Source: Cercis canadensis
Lineage: Eukaryota > Streptophyta > Magnoliopsida > Fabales > Fabaceae
DNA length: 64,000 nucleotides
Assembly (NCBI GenBank): GCA_003255065.1
Contig: QAOA01008363.1
Location: 107,610 to 171,609 of the forward strand
Direction: 5' to 3'
Each line of letters starts with the position of its first letter. The stretch's first letter is position 1. The translations under genes were made by a program, and so were the position numbers. This document shows positions 22,341 through 34,990 of this stretch, piece after piece. The notes beneath the pieces were generated by a model that saw nothing but the letters and a program-made list of their open reading frames with translations, made no database searches and was not told the DNA's origin.

Positions 22341-22822
22341 TTGTGCATTAATAAGAGCAAAGCCAAACTTTCATATTCAAACCAAGTACACTTCCAATTG
22401 GTAACTTGATGAACAAAATTGACTCTAGTTGATTTTTTTTGTCCTCATCCATTTCTTTATTGTTTAATCAGAGAATTGAGTTACATTCTTTGCTGCTTCA
22501 TGAATCATATGGCAAACAACAAGATAGATGATGAACTTGTTTCTATAGTGAATTGAGTTTTATTCATGCTTTGTGAGAATGAAATGTCAATTATGAAAAT
22601 TTATCATCATAGCATTAAATCAAATGTTGATCAGATTTATCATGGAATTCAGATCAGTTAGTTCCATCATTTGGAATATTATACATAAGAAATCTTTGCC
22701 AAAATATTATATTAAAAAAGAATCCAATTGTTTCCAAGGAATTTTTGTCCGCAAATTGTTTTCCCCTTTAAAGTTAATTATTAACAACTACAATACAATT
22801 AATGGAGCAAAAGACGTCAACA
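22341..22822. other. Intergenic, downstream of cyclopropane synthase
   Basis: This is the 3' untranslated and intergenic region after the TGA at 22338-22340. No coding signal is visible. Confidence 0.5.
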
Positions 22823-23023
22823 GAAGTTGGTTCAGCCGGTAAAAATTGAATTACTTTACTTGTAAGATTTAAATTCAAATCTCATTGCAAACAGTCTCTC
22901 TTTAGTAGGTAATTTGTAAGTACCATTGTAAGCCCTTATTGAGACTTGTGACATGCCCGAATCTTAGAATGAGGTAGTCTATCCTCACCCTAAACTTTTG
23001 ATTACCAAAAAAAAGGAAAAAAA
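22823..23023 (+). mobile_element. tRNA-derived SINE, copy 1
   Basis: A GGTTCAGCCGG segment (about 22829-22839) looks like an RNA polymerase III A box, and AAATTCAAATCTC about 40 bp later looks like a B box. The body then reads AGTAGGTAATTTGTAAGTACC and the element ends in an A-rich tail. The reverse complement of 55521-55715 has the same order of motifs, so this is a dispersed family. Confidence 0.65.
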
Positions 23024-23694
23024 AAGAATAAAAGAAACATTAGGACTCTAGCATTTTGTATTTGCAAAGAAGGTAAGTGGAGCCCTCAATTGTTGACTCC
23101 CAAGTCCCAAACCAAGTGAAAATAATCTCTTTCTTACCTTTTCTACTATGGAAACCAGTGAAATTTGATAGTAAATTCTCAGCCTATGATTGAGAATATT
23201 TACCTTTCAATAACTGCAAATTTTTTGCACCTTTTTCATTCATGCTGTAAATTAAATGACACACAGAAAAATAAATAATTCTTACCATGCATCATTGCAT
23301 CTCACAGGTATTGTTCTAGTTTACAGGACTAAATTTGTACCTTTCAAAAGTACGTAGAACCAGCATTTAGTTATTTATTTATTTATGTGGGTATCTAATT
23401 GGATTTTTTACCCACCACCATCGATTTAACTTAGAAGAAATTCATAGAACTAAGTTTTACTTGAGGATGATCATTGTGACAGAAGAAAATAGAATATGAA
23501 TATTATGCTATAATAAAATTTGAAAAATTGACAGACATGAATTACTTTATAATTCTAAACTCTTTCGAAGTTTCAAGGGTCAATTTTAGAAAATGTCTAC
23601 GTCCCTATTTTCATTTTTCATGTATCTTGAAAACTTAATTACCGTTATCAAAAAAGAATGGGGCAAAGTCAACCCCATTTTAATGTGTATCATC
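23024..23694. other. Intergenic, no supported gene
   Basis: AT-rich DNA with no convincing exon, RNA gene or repeat boundary. Confidence 0.4.
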
Positions 23695-23895
23695 TAAGGA
23701 GGAGGTTTCTCACATACTAAGAAAATATGTAATATTTTCTTGACGTAACAACACTACAATTATTGGTGTGAAAAATAATTAATCTTGACCATAAAAATAA
23801 ATAGTCAAGATTAAATACTTCAACATTAATAATAATGATGTTGTCACGTTAAAAAGATATCACATATTTTCATGACATAATAGAATCCTCCTTAA
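23695..23895. mobile_element. Short MITE with AAGGAGG ends
   Basis: Inverted ends (AAGGAGGAGGTTTCT left, GAATCCTCCTT right) and partly complementary interiors (AAAATATGTAATATTTTCTTGACG and CACATATTTTCATGACA) mark a foldback element of about 200 bp. Related but degraded segments with the same GACATCACATA and CTTGACCATTAAAAATAAA motifs lie at about 24230-24475 and in the ARPC2B intron at about 58670-58860. Confidence 0.6.
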
Positions 23896-24229
23896 ATTGA
23901 TTTATTATAACAAAAAACTCATGCAACTAATATATTTAATCATAAAATATTATATCAAAAAACATATAAGTAAGACATGAAAAATACTATGTTGTCCCAC
24001 CCAAATAAACAAACAAAAATCTGAATATATAAATAAAATAACTACTTAACTGGATATAATAAACCTCCGTACACTTTGATTATTTTATCAAGTTTTGGAA
24101 TAAACTCAAATAACGTTTACTTTTTTTTTTATAGGATATTAACACCTTACAAGAAAACAAATAAGAGCCAAGTGAAACTGACAATCCTTGATCTCTTTTA
24201 AAAGTAAGTTTCTCCCACGTCACAATATA

Positions 24230-24475
24230 AATATCGTTAATGTGAAAAAACAAAAAAACAACTCATATTGACTGTTAAAAATAAATGACTAAAATTAAAC
24301 ATTTTTACATATTAAAAAAATATGTAATATTTTCTTAACGTAACAATATGAAAAATAATCGTTAATGTGAAAAATAATTCATCTTGACCATTAAAAATAA
24401 ACGACCAAAATTAAATATTTTTATATCAATAATTGTCATATTACCCTATCAAGAAGACATCACATAGCTTCGAAT
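24230..24475. repeat. Degraded relative of the AAGGAGG MITE
   Basis: Two overlapping runs of the internal motifs of the element at 23695-23895 are present (ATATGTAATATTTTCTTAACG, CTTGACCATTAAAAATAAA, AAGACATCACATA). The ends are not conserved. Confidence 0.4.
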
Positions 24476-26626
24476 CACCTTTAAAACCAACATTAAAATT
24501 TTTGAACTTTTGTTGAGCTTTTATTTTTCCCCAAATGTAGACACGATTCAAGAATGCTTTCAGCCCACTCGTAGTTTGTGCAAAAGAGATTGTTCGAAAA
24601 CGATTACAAGCCGTCATCCAGAGAATATTCGAATATCCTAGCAGAAATATTTGGACTGTCCACCTCCACCAGCGTTATTCTGGCATCTTTCTTTGGTTTT
24701 GCACCCAAAACATGAATGGCAGAGAATCAAGTTCACATATCTGCTCCATAACAATTCGATAAAAAGAAAGATGATATTTAGCCAAGATTTTACGTTCAAA
24801 AATGTTAACAAGTTAAGGTAGATTGGTAAAGATAATAACTACCATCACCACTTTGTCTTGTACCATGACTGTCAATGAGTTCATACACATTGCTGAACGC
24901 TATATAACACTACAACAGAAAATACGAACTCATGGTTGAGCACAAAAACACAACAATCCTCTCGAATCTTGGAATTGAAGTTCAACACCTCAATTTCTAC
25001 ATCAAAATAGTGAAAGCATAACTCCCTAGTCCTTATGGTTAAACTAGATCAAACTTCATGATATTTAACATCACCTAAATTGTTCAGATCATAAGATCGC
25101 GGAATTGAATCCAGTACATCCCCAGACTAGAGAAAGTTCAACTGTAATGCCTATAATATGATAGACTTCCCAGATATACTTCACTGAATAAATGACTGAG
25201 TATTTCAATAATACAATAGTAAAACCCACCCACAATGTTATTTCAAATCCAAAAATATCAACTAATAAAGATGCATTACAGTCACCAGACAACGTTATAG
25301 ACTCCTAACATGAGAAAAACAGACCACAACTATAATCTCACGCATCAACCTGCATCAAATGATAACAAAGAGAACAACACTCCACAAAGAAATTTGAACT
25401 CTACCCCATGAGAGGTGGAACAAGCTTAAATTAAAACTGGAAAAGTTAGGAAATTGAGAGGTAACGAGGTAATCCCACTTAAAAAGATCATGTCCATTAC
25501 AAGTTATTATCATGGTAAAACATGAGAACAGAATCCACACAAAAACAGCTAGATTTCTTTACGACAAGGGTCACTTAAGTTTAGGAACTTAGCCAAAACT
25601 ATTTTAAACAGGGAAATCTCTAGAGTGCTCTAGCATAAGGAGCCACAAGCTGCAATCTAGAGTACCAATCAACAGGCCACCTAGAATTCAAGCCAAAACT
25701 TTGCAATTAGTCATAGCTAACTTGCTTATGTCAACGTACCGCAGACCATTCACCTCAATTTCTGACAGCCACCACAAACCAGACCGAAGGTTAAGAATTT
25801 TATCACTTGGAAAGCCATGGACCTCCAAATTGGACGCTGCATTGGCCAGAAAAACACAATATGACTGAACAAAGTTCATTCCTGCTGAACACCCCCCAGA
25901 CCAAGCCCATTATGAAGCTCGTGTTCAGCCATGAATGGACACTTGGCTCCACTTCAGTACTCGTGCACCTCCTCCTGTACAACACAAGTGCAAATACAGG
26001 GGGAAAATGATTATGCCATCCTCAAAGTTTCAATTACCACTACCATTATCGCTACCCATTACGAAGTGATCAATCCAAGTGTCCACTGCTATCAGTAAAT
26101 ACCTTGACTATATCTCCTTATTTCTACTAGTCATAACAGTTAAAACATGAGTGTCTACACACTAACATTTCCTACCACTTAACTGTAGTCCCAAGGGGGG
26201 AAAACAAAAAAGGAAGGGCAGACAAAATGGAAATATCTGACCACACAGATAATTAACTGCATTAAACCAACATATTAGGTGAAATAAGCTACTATAGCTG
26301 AAAAGCTACAAGAACTGACAATTCCAGATTAACTAAAAGCAAATCATAAGCACGCGAATTTAAAGCTACACGCAGATGCAAACACTATATAGAAAGGATC
26401 ATCTAGTATCTCTTGAAAAACACTACTTATTATAGACTAAGGAAACAGATACTGCAAACTACTGGGATTCAAGCAACCCAACCAGTCCCACAGTGTATCG
26501 ACATCGAATTTGAGCCACTCCTTTGCCGCTGGAAAGAAGAATTCATTGTGAGCTAATGCTTAACATTCAAAAAGGAGGATCCACAAGATGATGTTGAAGA
26601 TCCAATTGCAAATCTAACAGTCTGAA
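24476..26626 (-). other. 3' flank of the hnRNP gene, possibly transcribed
   Basis: This stretch is less AT-rich than the DNA to its left and may contain a long, spliced 3' untranslated region of the hnRNP gene or an unrecognised minus-strand transcript. One candidate exon on the minus strand (24843-24909) has an acceptor-like TGTTGTAG and a donor-like GATG|GTAGTT around an open peptide (AFSNVYELIDSHGTRQ). It could not be joined to a second exon in a consistent phase. No gene is claimed. Confidence 0.3.
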
Positions 26627-29600
26627 TTACTGCTGTTGGGCTTGCCGGGCCTGACCACCACCATAGCCACCACCATAACCAACTTGCCCACCATGTGAAC
26701 CATTTCCCTGAGGAGTCCCATAATTTCCAGATGCTTGTGTTTGTTCAGATCTCCATGCTGTATTTCCATATCCTGAATTTCCATTTGCATCACCATAGCC
26801 ACTCCCCATATAGCTGCCACCACTCCCTTGTAGCTCACTCCCTCCTGAACCACTAGCATTACTATTTGGGGCACTCCCAGAACGTCCACCAACAGCACCA
26901 TATACACCTGGATTCCCATAAGAACTATCATTTCCACCATATCCACCATACCCACCATATCCATATCCTTGATTCCCATATCCAGCAGCTCCACTTGGAG
27001 ATTGACCTGCAGGAGCTGAACCAGGGCCACCAGCACCAGAGCCAGCACCACCACTTGGAGCACCCCAAGGAGCAGTATTCCCATAACCCATAGAACCATA
27101 ACCAGAGGGAGCTTGAGCAGGCCACGAACTCCTTGGAGCACCTGGTGGAGCACCAGCATAAGCAGCATTAGCGACATTTGGGTTCCCATAGGTTGCACCA
27201 GCATGTCCACCATACCCTGCACTGGCACCACCATAACTTCCATATCCACCATAACCCATGCCATTATTAGCCGGACCATACCCATAGCCAGGAGCACTAT
27301 AACCAGAAGAACCATAAGGTGGAAAACCACCCCCAGTGCTTTGAGGCTGCATATACCTACTAGAATCCATCCGACCATCATACGCATTTTGGCTGCCACC
27401 AGATACCCCATACCCCTGATAGCCACCAAGTCCAGCACCACCACCTCCACCCATTGTACGGCCACTTGCACCAGGATTGGCATCCTTGGGAAGTGCACGC
27501 TTCACTTCTACTTGCTTGCCATTTAAATCATGAAATGGCTTATGCAAAACCCTGTCAACTGCCTCTTCAGTGTCAAAGGAAATAAACCCAAATCCTCGTG
27601 GCCGTCCAGTATTCTGGTCATACATGACTACTACATCAGTTACATGGCCATAAGCTTCAAAATACTGACGAAATTTTTCCTCAGTCAAGGTGGCAGGCAA
27701 TCCTCCAACAAATATTTTTTTGGTCCTTATATTTCCACCATTTCCAGCATTCCTAGCAGAATTAGGATTTCCAGCTCTGGAAGTGCCCGAAATTTGTTGG
27801 TCCTCCCTCGAAAAGGCCCTCTTGGCATCTACCTGTACAATAAAACAAGTATTTAATTAGGCCAATAAGAAGGAAAACATATACATGATCATATTTAAAA
27901 TATAGAAGTCCTCGAATAAGAAAAGTTTTTCAACAAAATCAAATTGAAAGAATCCAGATTAATAATTGAGATGTCGTGCATCTTCTACGCCAATTTACGT
28001 GATGTTCTCAGTTATTCATGCATATGCACAATCATTACAAAATGAAGACATGATAAAAGACTATCATTGCATCCCATAAGCATCATTACTTGTAATGTAA
28101 TCAAGTAAAGACATGTTATCCATACTAACAAGTTATCTTAAGCAAAAAATAGAAGCAAATCTCAACATACATGCATGTTATTGAAGGAAATGGACTTCAA
28201 TTTTCTATATTTTTAAAGAAATCAAAAAAGGTTTTAAAACTTTAAGAAGTCCCATCATTCTCATATTTCAAAAACATACAAGTACTAGAAATTATTTCTC
28301 AAGGGATAAAAATATATAATTAAGATGGGTGAGAATGACAAATAAACACCATAAAAATGACACAACAGTTCCAGGTAACAGCAGGTCAACAATCATTCAG
28401 CTAAAATTCACACACCAGCCTGTTAATATGTTGTACATGTAATAATAATTCCTTTTTTTTTATATAAAACGCAGAATAATAAAATAAAAAACTTGTTTGA
28501 GGACACACAAACCTGTTAATATGTTGGACATGCAACAATAAATCTTTTTTCTTAATAATAATGATATTCCAAATTAGCAGACAACATGTGCCTCCAACAC
28601 AACAAAATGACGAATGACAAGACAATATTTTACAGACAATTATACAACCAAATAGATTCCCCCATATATCAACCAACTAATAGCCTTTCTCCAAGGACTG
28701 GATAAAGATGCACTTCCTTAGATGATTCTCACCAATCCATTAGCGGTGGTTGACTTACTATGACATAAGATTAACTATATTTTGTGTATCACTACTTCAT
28801 CCTCATTCATAATACAAAAAAAAAAATTACTTCATTGTGTCTTGGGGAGCATATCTACGAGAATAGCACATTGCCAGAACCTCGCCGCGCCACCCCCCCC
28901 CCCCCNCGGCACCCCAATTTTTTTCTCCAACCAAAAAGAGAGGGGGAGACAGAGAGACAGACAGAGTAATCCCATAAAAACTAAAAGTTTATAACGGAGA
29001 AAAAAAAACAAACAAACAAACCAAACCACCAAAAGTTCAGTGAACAATTAGGCCCATTTTATTAAAAGAAGACGAAGGAAAAAAGTAGTATAATCTGGGA
29101 AATATTACCAATCCAGAGGTGACCCATTTGAACTAACAGCAATAAGAAAATCCGTCAAGCTAAGGGAGTAAACATGGAAATGTCTTGTAATAAGCGTAAC
29201 TTTGAATATGATTAAAACCAAAAAATAACGTTATCAATTTTACAAAAAAAAATTGACAAACAACAGCTGCAGTTCGAAGCAGCACCAGCAGCGAATAACA
29301 CAAAATCTCCCTAAGAAGAAAACAATAAGGTCCCAAAAATAAACAAAATCCCATAACCCCCAAACGAGCCCTAGCAATCGGAATCACTACCACATAATGA
29401 CTCCAGCTACCAAAAGGGGGATAGGAACATTAAAGAAAACATGACAAGGAAAACGGAACATTTTTCAAAAAATTTAAAGCGCCCTCACCGTTCTTCCATC
29501 AATTACGTGTTTTTCCTCAAGAACCCTATCAAGTATCGAAGGATCTGCAAACACCACAAACCCAAAACCTCTGGGCTTCCCAGTGTTCTTCTCCCTCATA

Positions 29601-29710
29601 ACCGAAGTGTGCAAGACATCACCATAGTTACTGAAATGCTCCTTCAGCTTATCCTCCGATGTATCCCACGAAATCCCGCCAATGAAAAGCTTACCTTGAT
29701 CCGAATCCAT
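26627..29710 (-). CDS. hnRNP A/B-like glycine-rich RNA-binding protein, two RRMs (475 aa)
   Basis: Exon 1 is 29489-29710 (ATG complement at 29708-29710) and exon 2 is 26627-27832 (stop TAA at 26627-26629), with a 1.66-kb GT-AG intron. The N-terminus MDSDQGKLFIGGISWDT is typical of the plant RNP1/hnRNP1 family. RRM1 (about residues 6-80) has RNP2 LFIGGI and RNP1 RGFGFVVF. RRM2 (about 112-190) has IFVGGL and RGFGFISF. The rest, from about 205, is a Gly/Tyr/Ser/Asn-rich low-complexity tail ending QARQAQQQ, of the kind that drives condensate formation. Such proteins bind pre-mRNA or mRNA in nucleus and cytoplasm and act in processing and stress responses. The tail gives long open frames on other strands and frames, which are composition artefacts. 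It resembles Arabidopsis At2g33410/At4g14300 from memory. Confidence 0.95.
28405..28548. repeat. Two-copy tandem repeat in hnRNP intron
   Basis: A segment around CCTGTTAATATGTTGTACATG (from about 28410) recurs about 93 bp later as CCTGTTAATATGTTGGACATG (from about 28503), each followed by a similar A/T-rich run. It has no coding meaning. Confidence 0.6.
28891..28906. other. Poly(C) tract ending in a one-base gap
   Basis: A run of C bases is broken by N at 28906 inside the hnRNP intron. This is probably an unresolved homopolymer at a contig join. It does not affect the coding exons. Confidence 0.8.
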
Positions 29711-30862
29711 GTCACCCTCTCTCCCTCTCTCGTCCTCCTCTGCTAGCCCTTCTCTCTCTTCCTCCCTCCGAAGCTGGATTTCGGCAGCAATTTGAAGCAG
29801 AGATTTTGGGTAGGTTTTGGGTTTTCGATTGGGAGCGAGAACGAAGAGAAAGAGAGGGTTTTGTGGCCGTCTAGAATAGGTACAGGGAAAGAGAGAGTGA
29901 GTTAAGTGTGCGAAGGAGCGTGCGTGTCTGTCAATGACTAAGGGATTCGATGGTCAAGTGCGAAACGAATCAGTGTGTGCTTTGCAATTGGAAAAGTATT
30001 CGATAAGAACGGATGAGATTCGTTTGATTAGATGCTTCTTGCCGATGGGTAAGATGAACGGGTGGGATTTTATGTGGAATCTGACATATGAGTATTTTCC
30101 TTTTTTTATAATTTTTTATAAGACTTTTTTTACTATTTTTTTAATTTTTTACTATTTGTATACATATTTTTTATTATTTTTATATAAGTATTTTTAAGTT
30201 TGTATGGTTTTCTAAATAATTTTAAAATAATTATATTACCACTCTTTCTCTTTTAGCTTGGATGGCATGTTTCTTCTTAACTTTGTAAAACTGGCTCATA
30301 AGTTATTTATACATAATTTAGTTTAGTTCTTCCAGCACTGTTTATGTAAACAATGAACTACTCATTTTATTTTTGTGACTATTTTTATTAGATATTCACA
30401 CATTTTGACTATTACCCATATATTGCGTGAATGATAACTACGTAGAGCTGAAAGGATACCCATATAATTTTGGGGGAGAAGAATATCAAAGGATAATTGC
30501 ATAAGTTAGAAAGATACTCACTTTATGTTAGGGTGAATTTACATTTACTCAGAACCAATCTTACTCCTTAGAAGTCATCGTCTCATTTGTAAAGATTCTT
30601 GTTTGTGAGAAAATTGTTCTCCTATGTTAAGAAATAAATTGTGATGCAATATGGGCCATAATCACATATAGTCCACAAGATACTCACATAATTTTGAAGA
30701 AATGAGAAACTAAGGATAACCACATAAGTTAAAAGGGTATCCATTTACAGCCTCCAATTACTCAAGGACAAAACGGGTAATTCACTGTTAATATAAACAA
30801 TGTTGGAGAAATTAAAACTAAAATTAATATGTATAAAAAAAGCTAATAGGTTTTTTTCATGT
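29711..30862. other. hnRNP 5' leader, promoter and upstream intergenic DNA
   Basis: The first ~200 bp upstream of the minus-strand start codon are pyrimidine-rich on the coding strand side of the leader (CTCTCTCCCTC motifs on the + strand at 29715-29765 read as GA-rich on the minus strand). Beyond about 30090 the sequence is AT-rich with no supported gene. Confidence 0.4.
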
Positions 30863-31011
30863 TTTTTATTTCTAAAATACACATGCTTCATATTTTAAAT
30901 GATTTTTTAAATGTTGTAGAATGAAAGAAATTCACACAGCTCATCACTTATCGTCACCTTGATAAGGACACTTGTCATCTCCACATTGTGTATTTTATTT
31001 TTAATATTATT
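30863..31011 (+). repeat. Direct repeat, left copy of a 4.2-kb spaced pair
   Basis: The sequence around ACATGCTTC and AAATGTTGTAGAATGRAAG, ending ATTGTGTATTYTAYTTTTAATATTAT, recurs at 35241-35355 in the same orientation. It may be the remains of terminal repeats of a decayed element or two dispersed repeat copies. Confidence 0.45.
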
Positions 31012-31070
31012 AGTACTGGGCCTAGTGTAATGTGTAGCTAGGCGCTGCGGCAGGGGGTGACACAAAATAA

Positions 31071-31308
31071 GAAATCCTATTTGATCACCTACTGGGGTTG
31101 ATTTAGTGGTTATTCAAATTATAGTCTTATTAGAATTTTTGAAAATTTGTCCACATGGTGTAATCCCACTATTTTTTCAAGTGTTATAGGAAATCCTATT
31201 TAATCACTCTTTGGGATTGGTTTATTGGTTACCCAAATTATAATCCTATTAAAACTTTAGAAAGTTTATACTTGTGGTCTAACCCTAATCTTTTTCTTAG
31301 TGCTATAG
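31071..31308 (+). repeat. Two-unit tandem repeat, ~119 bp period
   Basis: Unit 1 (31071-31189) and unit 2 (31190-about 31308) both start GAAATCCTATTTRATCAC and share GGTTATYCAAATTATARTC and GTGYTATAGG. The units differ by scattered substitutions. No gene is involved. Confidence 0.75.
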
Positions 31309-34080
31309 GTTATTTATTTTTTTCCCCCAAAAACTATACCTAGACTTAGTTGTAATTTTAATTTTCGTTCCCTTTCCTTATTTGTCTCAATTATCATATC
31401 CAACCCTTACTCATTCTAACACATTTATATTTAAATACGATAGAGAAATTGTAACCTAACTAGAGTACCATTGTCATCTAATTATTATTACTGTTTTGTA
31501 TAAATTTAAAGTAAAGTTATAACAGGGATAACCCTGTGTAAAATGGTAGAAAATTTATTTTTCATTCAAACATCACAAGAGTATCATATATTATGTCATT
31601 TTTTACATTAAACATAGGAAAAGGAATTCTAAATTTCATCATCGACAAGAAAGAGTTTCATATATTGATTACCTACATAGACATAGGAAACTCTTATGTC
31701 TCTTTCAAACTATATGCTTTCTATGTTTATTCTCAAAGTCATTGTTATTTGACTATTACTTTTAGAAGACTCAAATTTCTAATGAGAATATCACGCTTCA
31801 AATATCTATTTAATAGGAGAAATTTCAACTAATATTTCAAGACAATTGAGGAATTCTTGCTATCATTAATTATAAAAATCTAATATTCATCAATTGACCA
31901 ATTATACTAATTTATTATAAAATAATTATAAACATTTCCTTTTATATCATATTGGTTTCAAAGAAGACAATTTGAGAGAAATTTTTAAATGGAGAAATTC
32001 TATGTGCCATTAATTATAAGAACCAAAAATTTCACCACTAATCAATTATACTAAATTTTTAAAAGATAATATGCATTTTTAATTTATACATATTAAATTT
32101 TGACCCGTATTATTCTCCTAAATTTTGAAATAATTCAAATATTAATAAAAATTTCTTTGTTGATATTATATCAAGTGTGATTTGAACCACAAACGAAAAA
32201 TCAACAATCTTGGTATTTTTTGCCTCCCAAAAAGTAGGTAGTTCTAGAATTCCATCCCATTGACCTTCAGTAAGAATAAATGATAGATTCTCCTTTAGAA
32301 AATATGTTCTTGACCACATGTTTCGTGTCATTACCATTCTAATAGAAGTGTATGTAAAAAAGATGTTATTAATATTTTTGAGTTTTTTTTTTATCAAAAT
32401 TAAGACTCATATAACACCAGTAAAACATAAGAAGATGATGAAGACATAGAAGATACATGGAAGCATAACTTCAATATTTCATTATGTAGCAAAAGTTGAT
32501 TAATTATAATTGATATGTGATTGAATTTTAACTGCAATGATAATTTTGAAATATTCAAAATTAATTTTTTTAAAATTAATTATGAATCAATTAATTATAA
32601 TTGGTATCTGATTGAAATTATTATATATATTTTTATTTTTATATTAATTTTGTATTTATTAAATTATGAAACATCTAAGTTCATGAATTTACTTATTTAT
32701 GCTTGTAACCCTAATTCATAGCATATGCTCAAGCTATACTCTATAAAAATGAGACTTTTGAAAATTAAGCATAGATTAATCAGAGCACAAAATTGATATC
32801 ATCATAATTTCACACTTTTGGTTATTTAAAATTTATAAAATATGCAATTAATTATAAATTTAAAATTACTAGAACTTATCTAAAGTAATTGGTGATTATA
32901 ATTAATTGAGTACTATTTAATTAGATAAATTTCAACTTTGACCTAAATTTTGGATTGATTGATTACCATATAAAATTTATTAAATACAAAAAAAATTATG
33001 TATTTAAAATTTATAAAATTGTGCAATCAATTGGTAATTATAATTGATTACCATTTAATTTGAAAAATTTTGAATTTTGCATTGATTTATCAAATCATGA
33101 TATAATTATGTATTACTTAAAATTTAGAATTTATAGTAATCATGATATAATCATATTTTAATTAAATTAAAATTTTCTTAATTTGGTTTTTTTATTGATC
33201 ATCAAATAATACAAATTTATGATTTTTTCATACTTTTTAGCGATAAAAATTTATTTTTTCTAATAAATAAAAGTTAAAATTGATTTTATCATATTTTAAT
33301 GCTCATTGATAATTTTAAATAAATAAATATAAATAAGATTGATTGATTATGGGCAATTTCAAATTCCAAATTAATTATAGACTGATTGATTATCATTGAT
33401 ATTTGTATGGGATATTTGACTAATTGGTTTAATATGAAAATTAACAATATTATTTGTTTACAATCAATTAATAATTATAATTGATTGACTACTATTTAAT
33501 ATGAATAATTTTAACTTTTACGTTAATGTTAAGGAGATTTCTTAGATACTTTTGGTATTTATGTGGTATACCATACTATATAAGAATAATTAATATGTGA
33601 ATGACATGTGTACAAGTTAATTATTTTCAAGTTTATTTAAAAAAGAAAATAAATTATATTTTATATCTAATATAATATAAAAATTATGTATTCTTGTTAC
33701 GTCAGTGTAGTATGACATACACATGTAGTATCATAGAATTTCTGTGATGTTAAAAGGGGCAATTAAGGAAAGTTTTGATAATTACAATAAATCAAATCAA
33801 AGAAATAATTTTTAATCAAATTACAAAGAATGAAAAGTTTTGATAATCATCAAGATCCCTCAAACAAAAAGAAAAAAATAATATACTCAATTTCTTCATC
33901 TTCCATGTCTAATTTTCTCTCCATTTTCCATGCTCAATTTCTTCATCTTTGTTGTCGGGTTCTTTTCTTAGATCAAAACTGTCAATGTAAAATGATTTTT
34001 TCGGCACCATCTTTATGGATTGATATTTTGTAACATTCATTTTTTAACTGTTAATCATATAGTGTTAGAAATCGAGAAAA
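31309..34080. other. AT-rich intergenic DNA, no supported gene
   Basis: Very AT-rich sequence. Degenerate recurrences of an AATTATAATTGATT-type motif occur at about 32497-32620, 32860-33110 and 33330-33500. Two loosely similar segments about 145 bp apart start near 31847 and 31989. The short open frames here are low-complexity and have no motif. Confidence 0.45.
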
Positions 34081-34990
34081 AAAATCATATGAGATGGAGA
34101 GATATATAATAAAAAAAAAAATTTGAAAATCAATATTACACAAACAAATTATGTATAGAGAAAAAATAAATTTCATTGTTTTAGGAGATAGAAGAGATGC
34201 TGAAAAAAAAAATGAAAGACCAAATATTAGAGAAAACGTTATCGCCTTAGGAGATTGAGGAGATGGAAAGAAGAAGCAGAAAAAATAAATGAGTCATATG
34301 GTAGCATAAGGAGATAGAGAAATATATAATAAAGAAAAATATTTTGAGAACCAATATTACATAAACAAATGATGTATAGAGAAATAACAAATCTTGTTGT
34401 TTTAGGACATAGAGGAGATGCTGAAAAAAAAAGATAGATTTAAGACTAAATATTAGAGAGACAAATATTGTATAGAAAAATAACAAACCATATTACCTTT
34501 GAAGATCAAAGAGATGGAAAGAATAAGGAAAAATAAAAGAGTCACACAACCGTATAAGGAGATTGAGAAATATATTGGAATGAAATAAATATCGAGAAAG
34601 AGAGCAACAAATGATATATAAAGAAATAGCAAGCCTTGTTTCCTTTGGAGATAGGGAAATTGTGGGTGAGGAAAAGGAATATTGAAGGAGCAAAAATGAT
34701 GCATAAGAAGATTGAGAGATATATTAAAAATAAAATAGATATTGAGAAACAAAATTACAACAACAAAAAATATATAAAGAAAGAGCATACCTTGTTGTCT
34801 CTGGAGATGGAGGAGATAGAGAGAAAAATGAATAATGAAATAGCAAAATGACTACATAAGGAGATTGAGAGATATATTAGAATGTAATAGATATTGAGGA
34901 ACAAAACTACAGGACAAAAAAAATTATTTGAAAGAGCAAACATGGGAGCTTCTTTAGATGGAGAAAAATAGTTGATAAATTCATAAGTCA
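34081..34990. repeat. Degenerate tandem array, ~150-250 bp units
   Basis: The phrase GGAGATTGAGAGATATATT and variants recur near 34089, 34309, 34557, 34706 and 34857, each followed by ATATTGAGAAACAAAATTACA-like and AAAGAGCATACCTTGTTG-like phrases and by GAGATGGAGGAGAT. The units are diverged and of uneven length. Open frames read on the minus strand (Phe/Leu/Ile/Ser-rich) arise from this composition and are not supported as genes. Confidence 0.55.

Noticed and set aside
26614-27526. Long open frames on both strands over the hnRNP tail
   Set aside because: They arise from the repetitive Gly/Tyr/Ser codon pattern of the real gene and give low-complexity Met/Val/Leu- or Ser/Thr/Ile-rich proteins.
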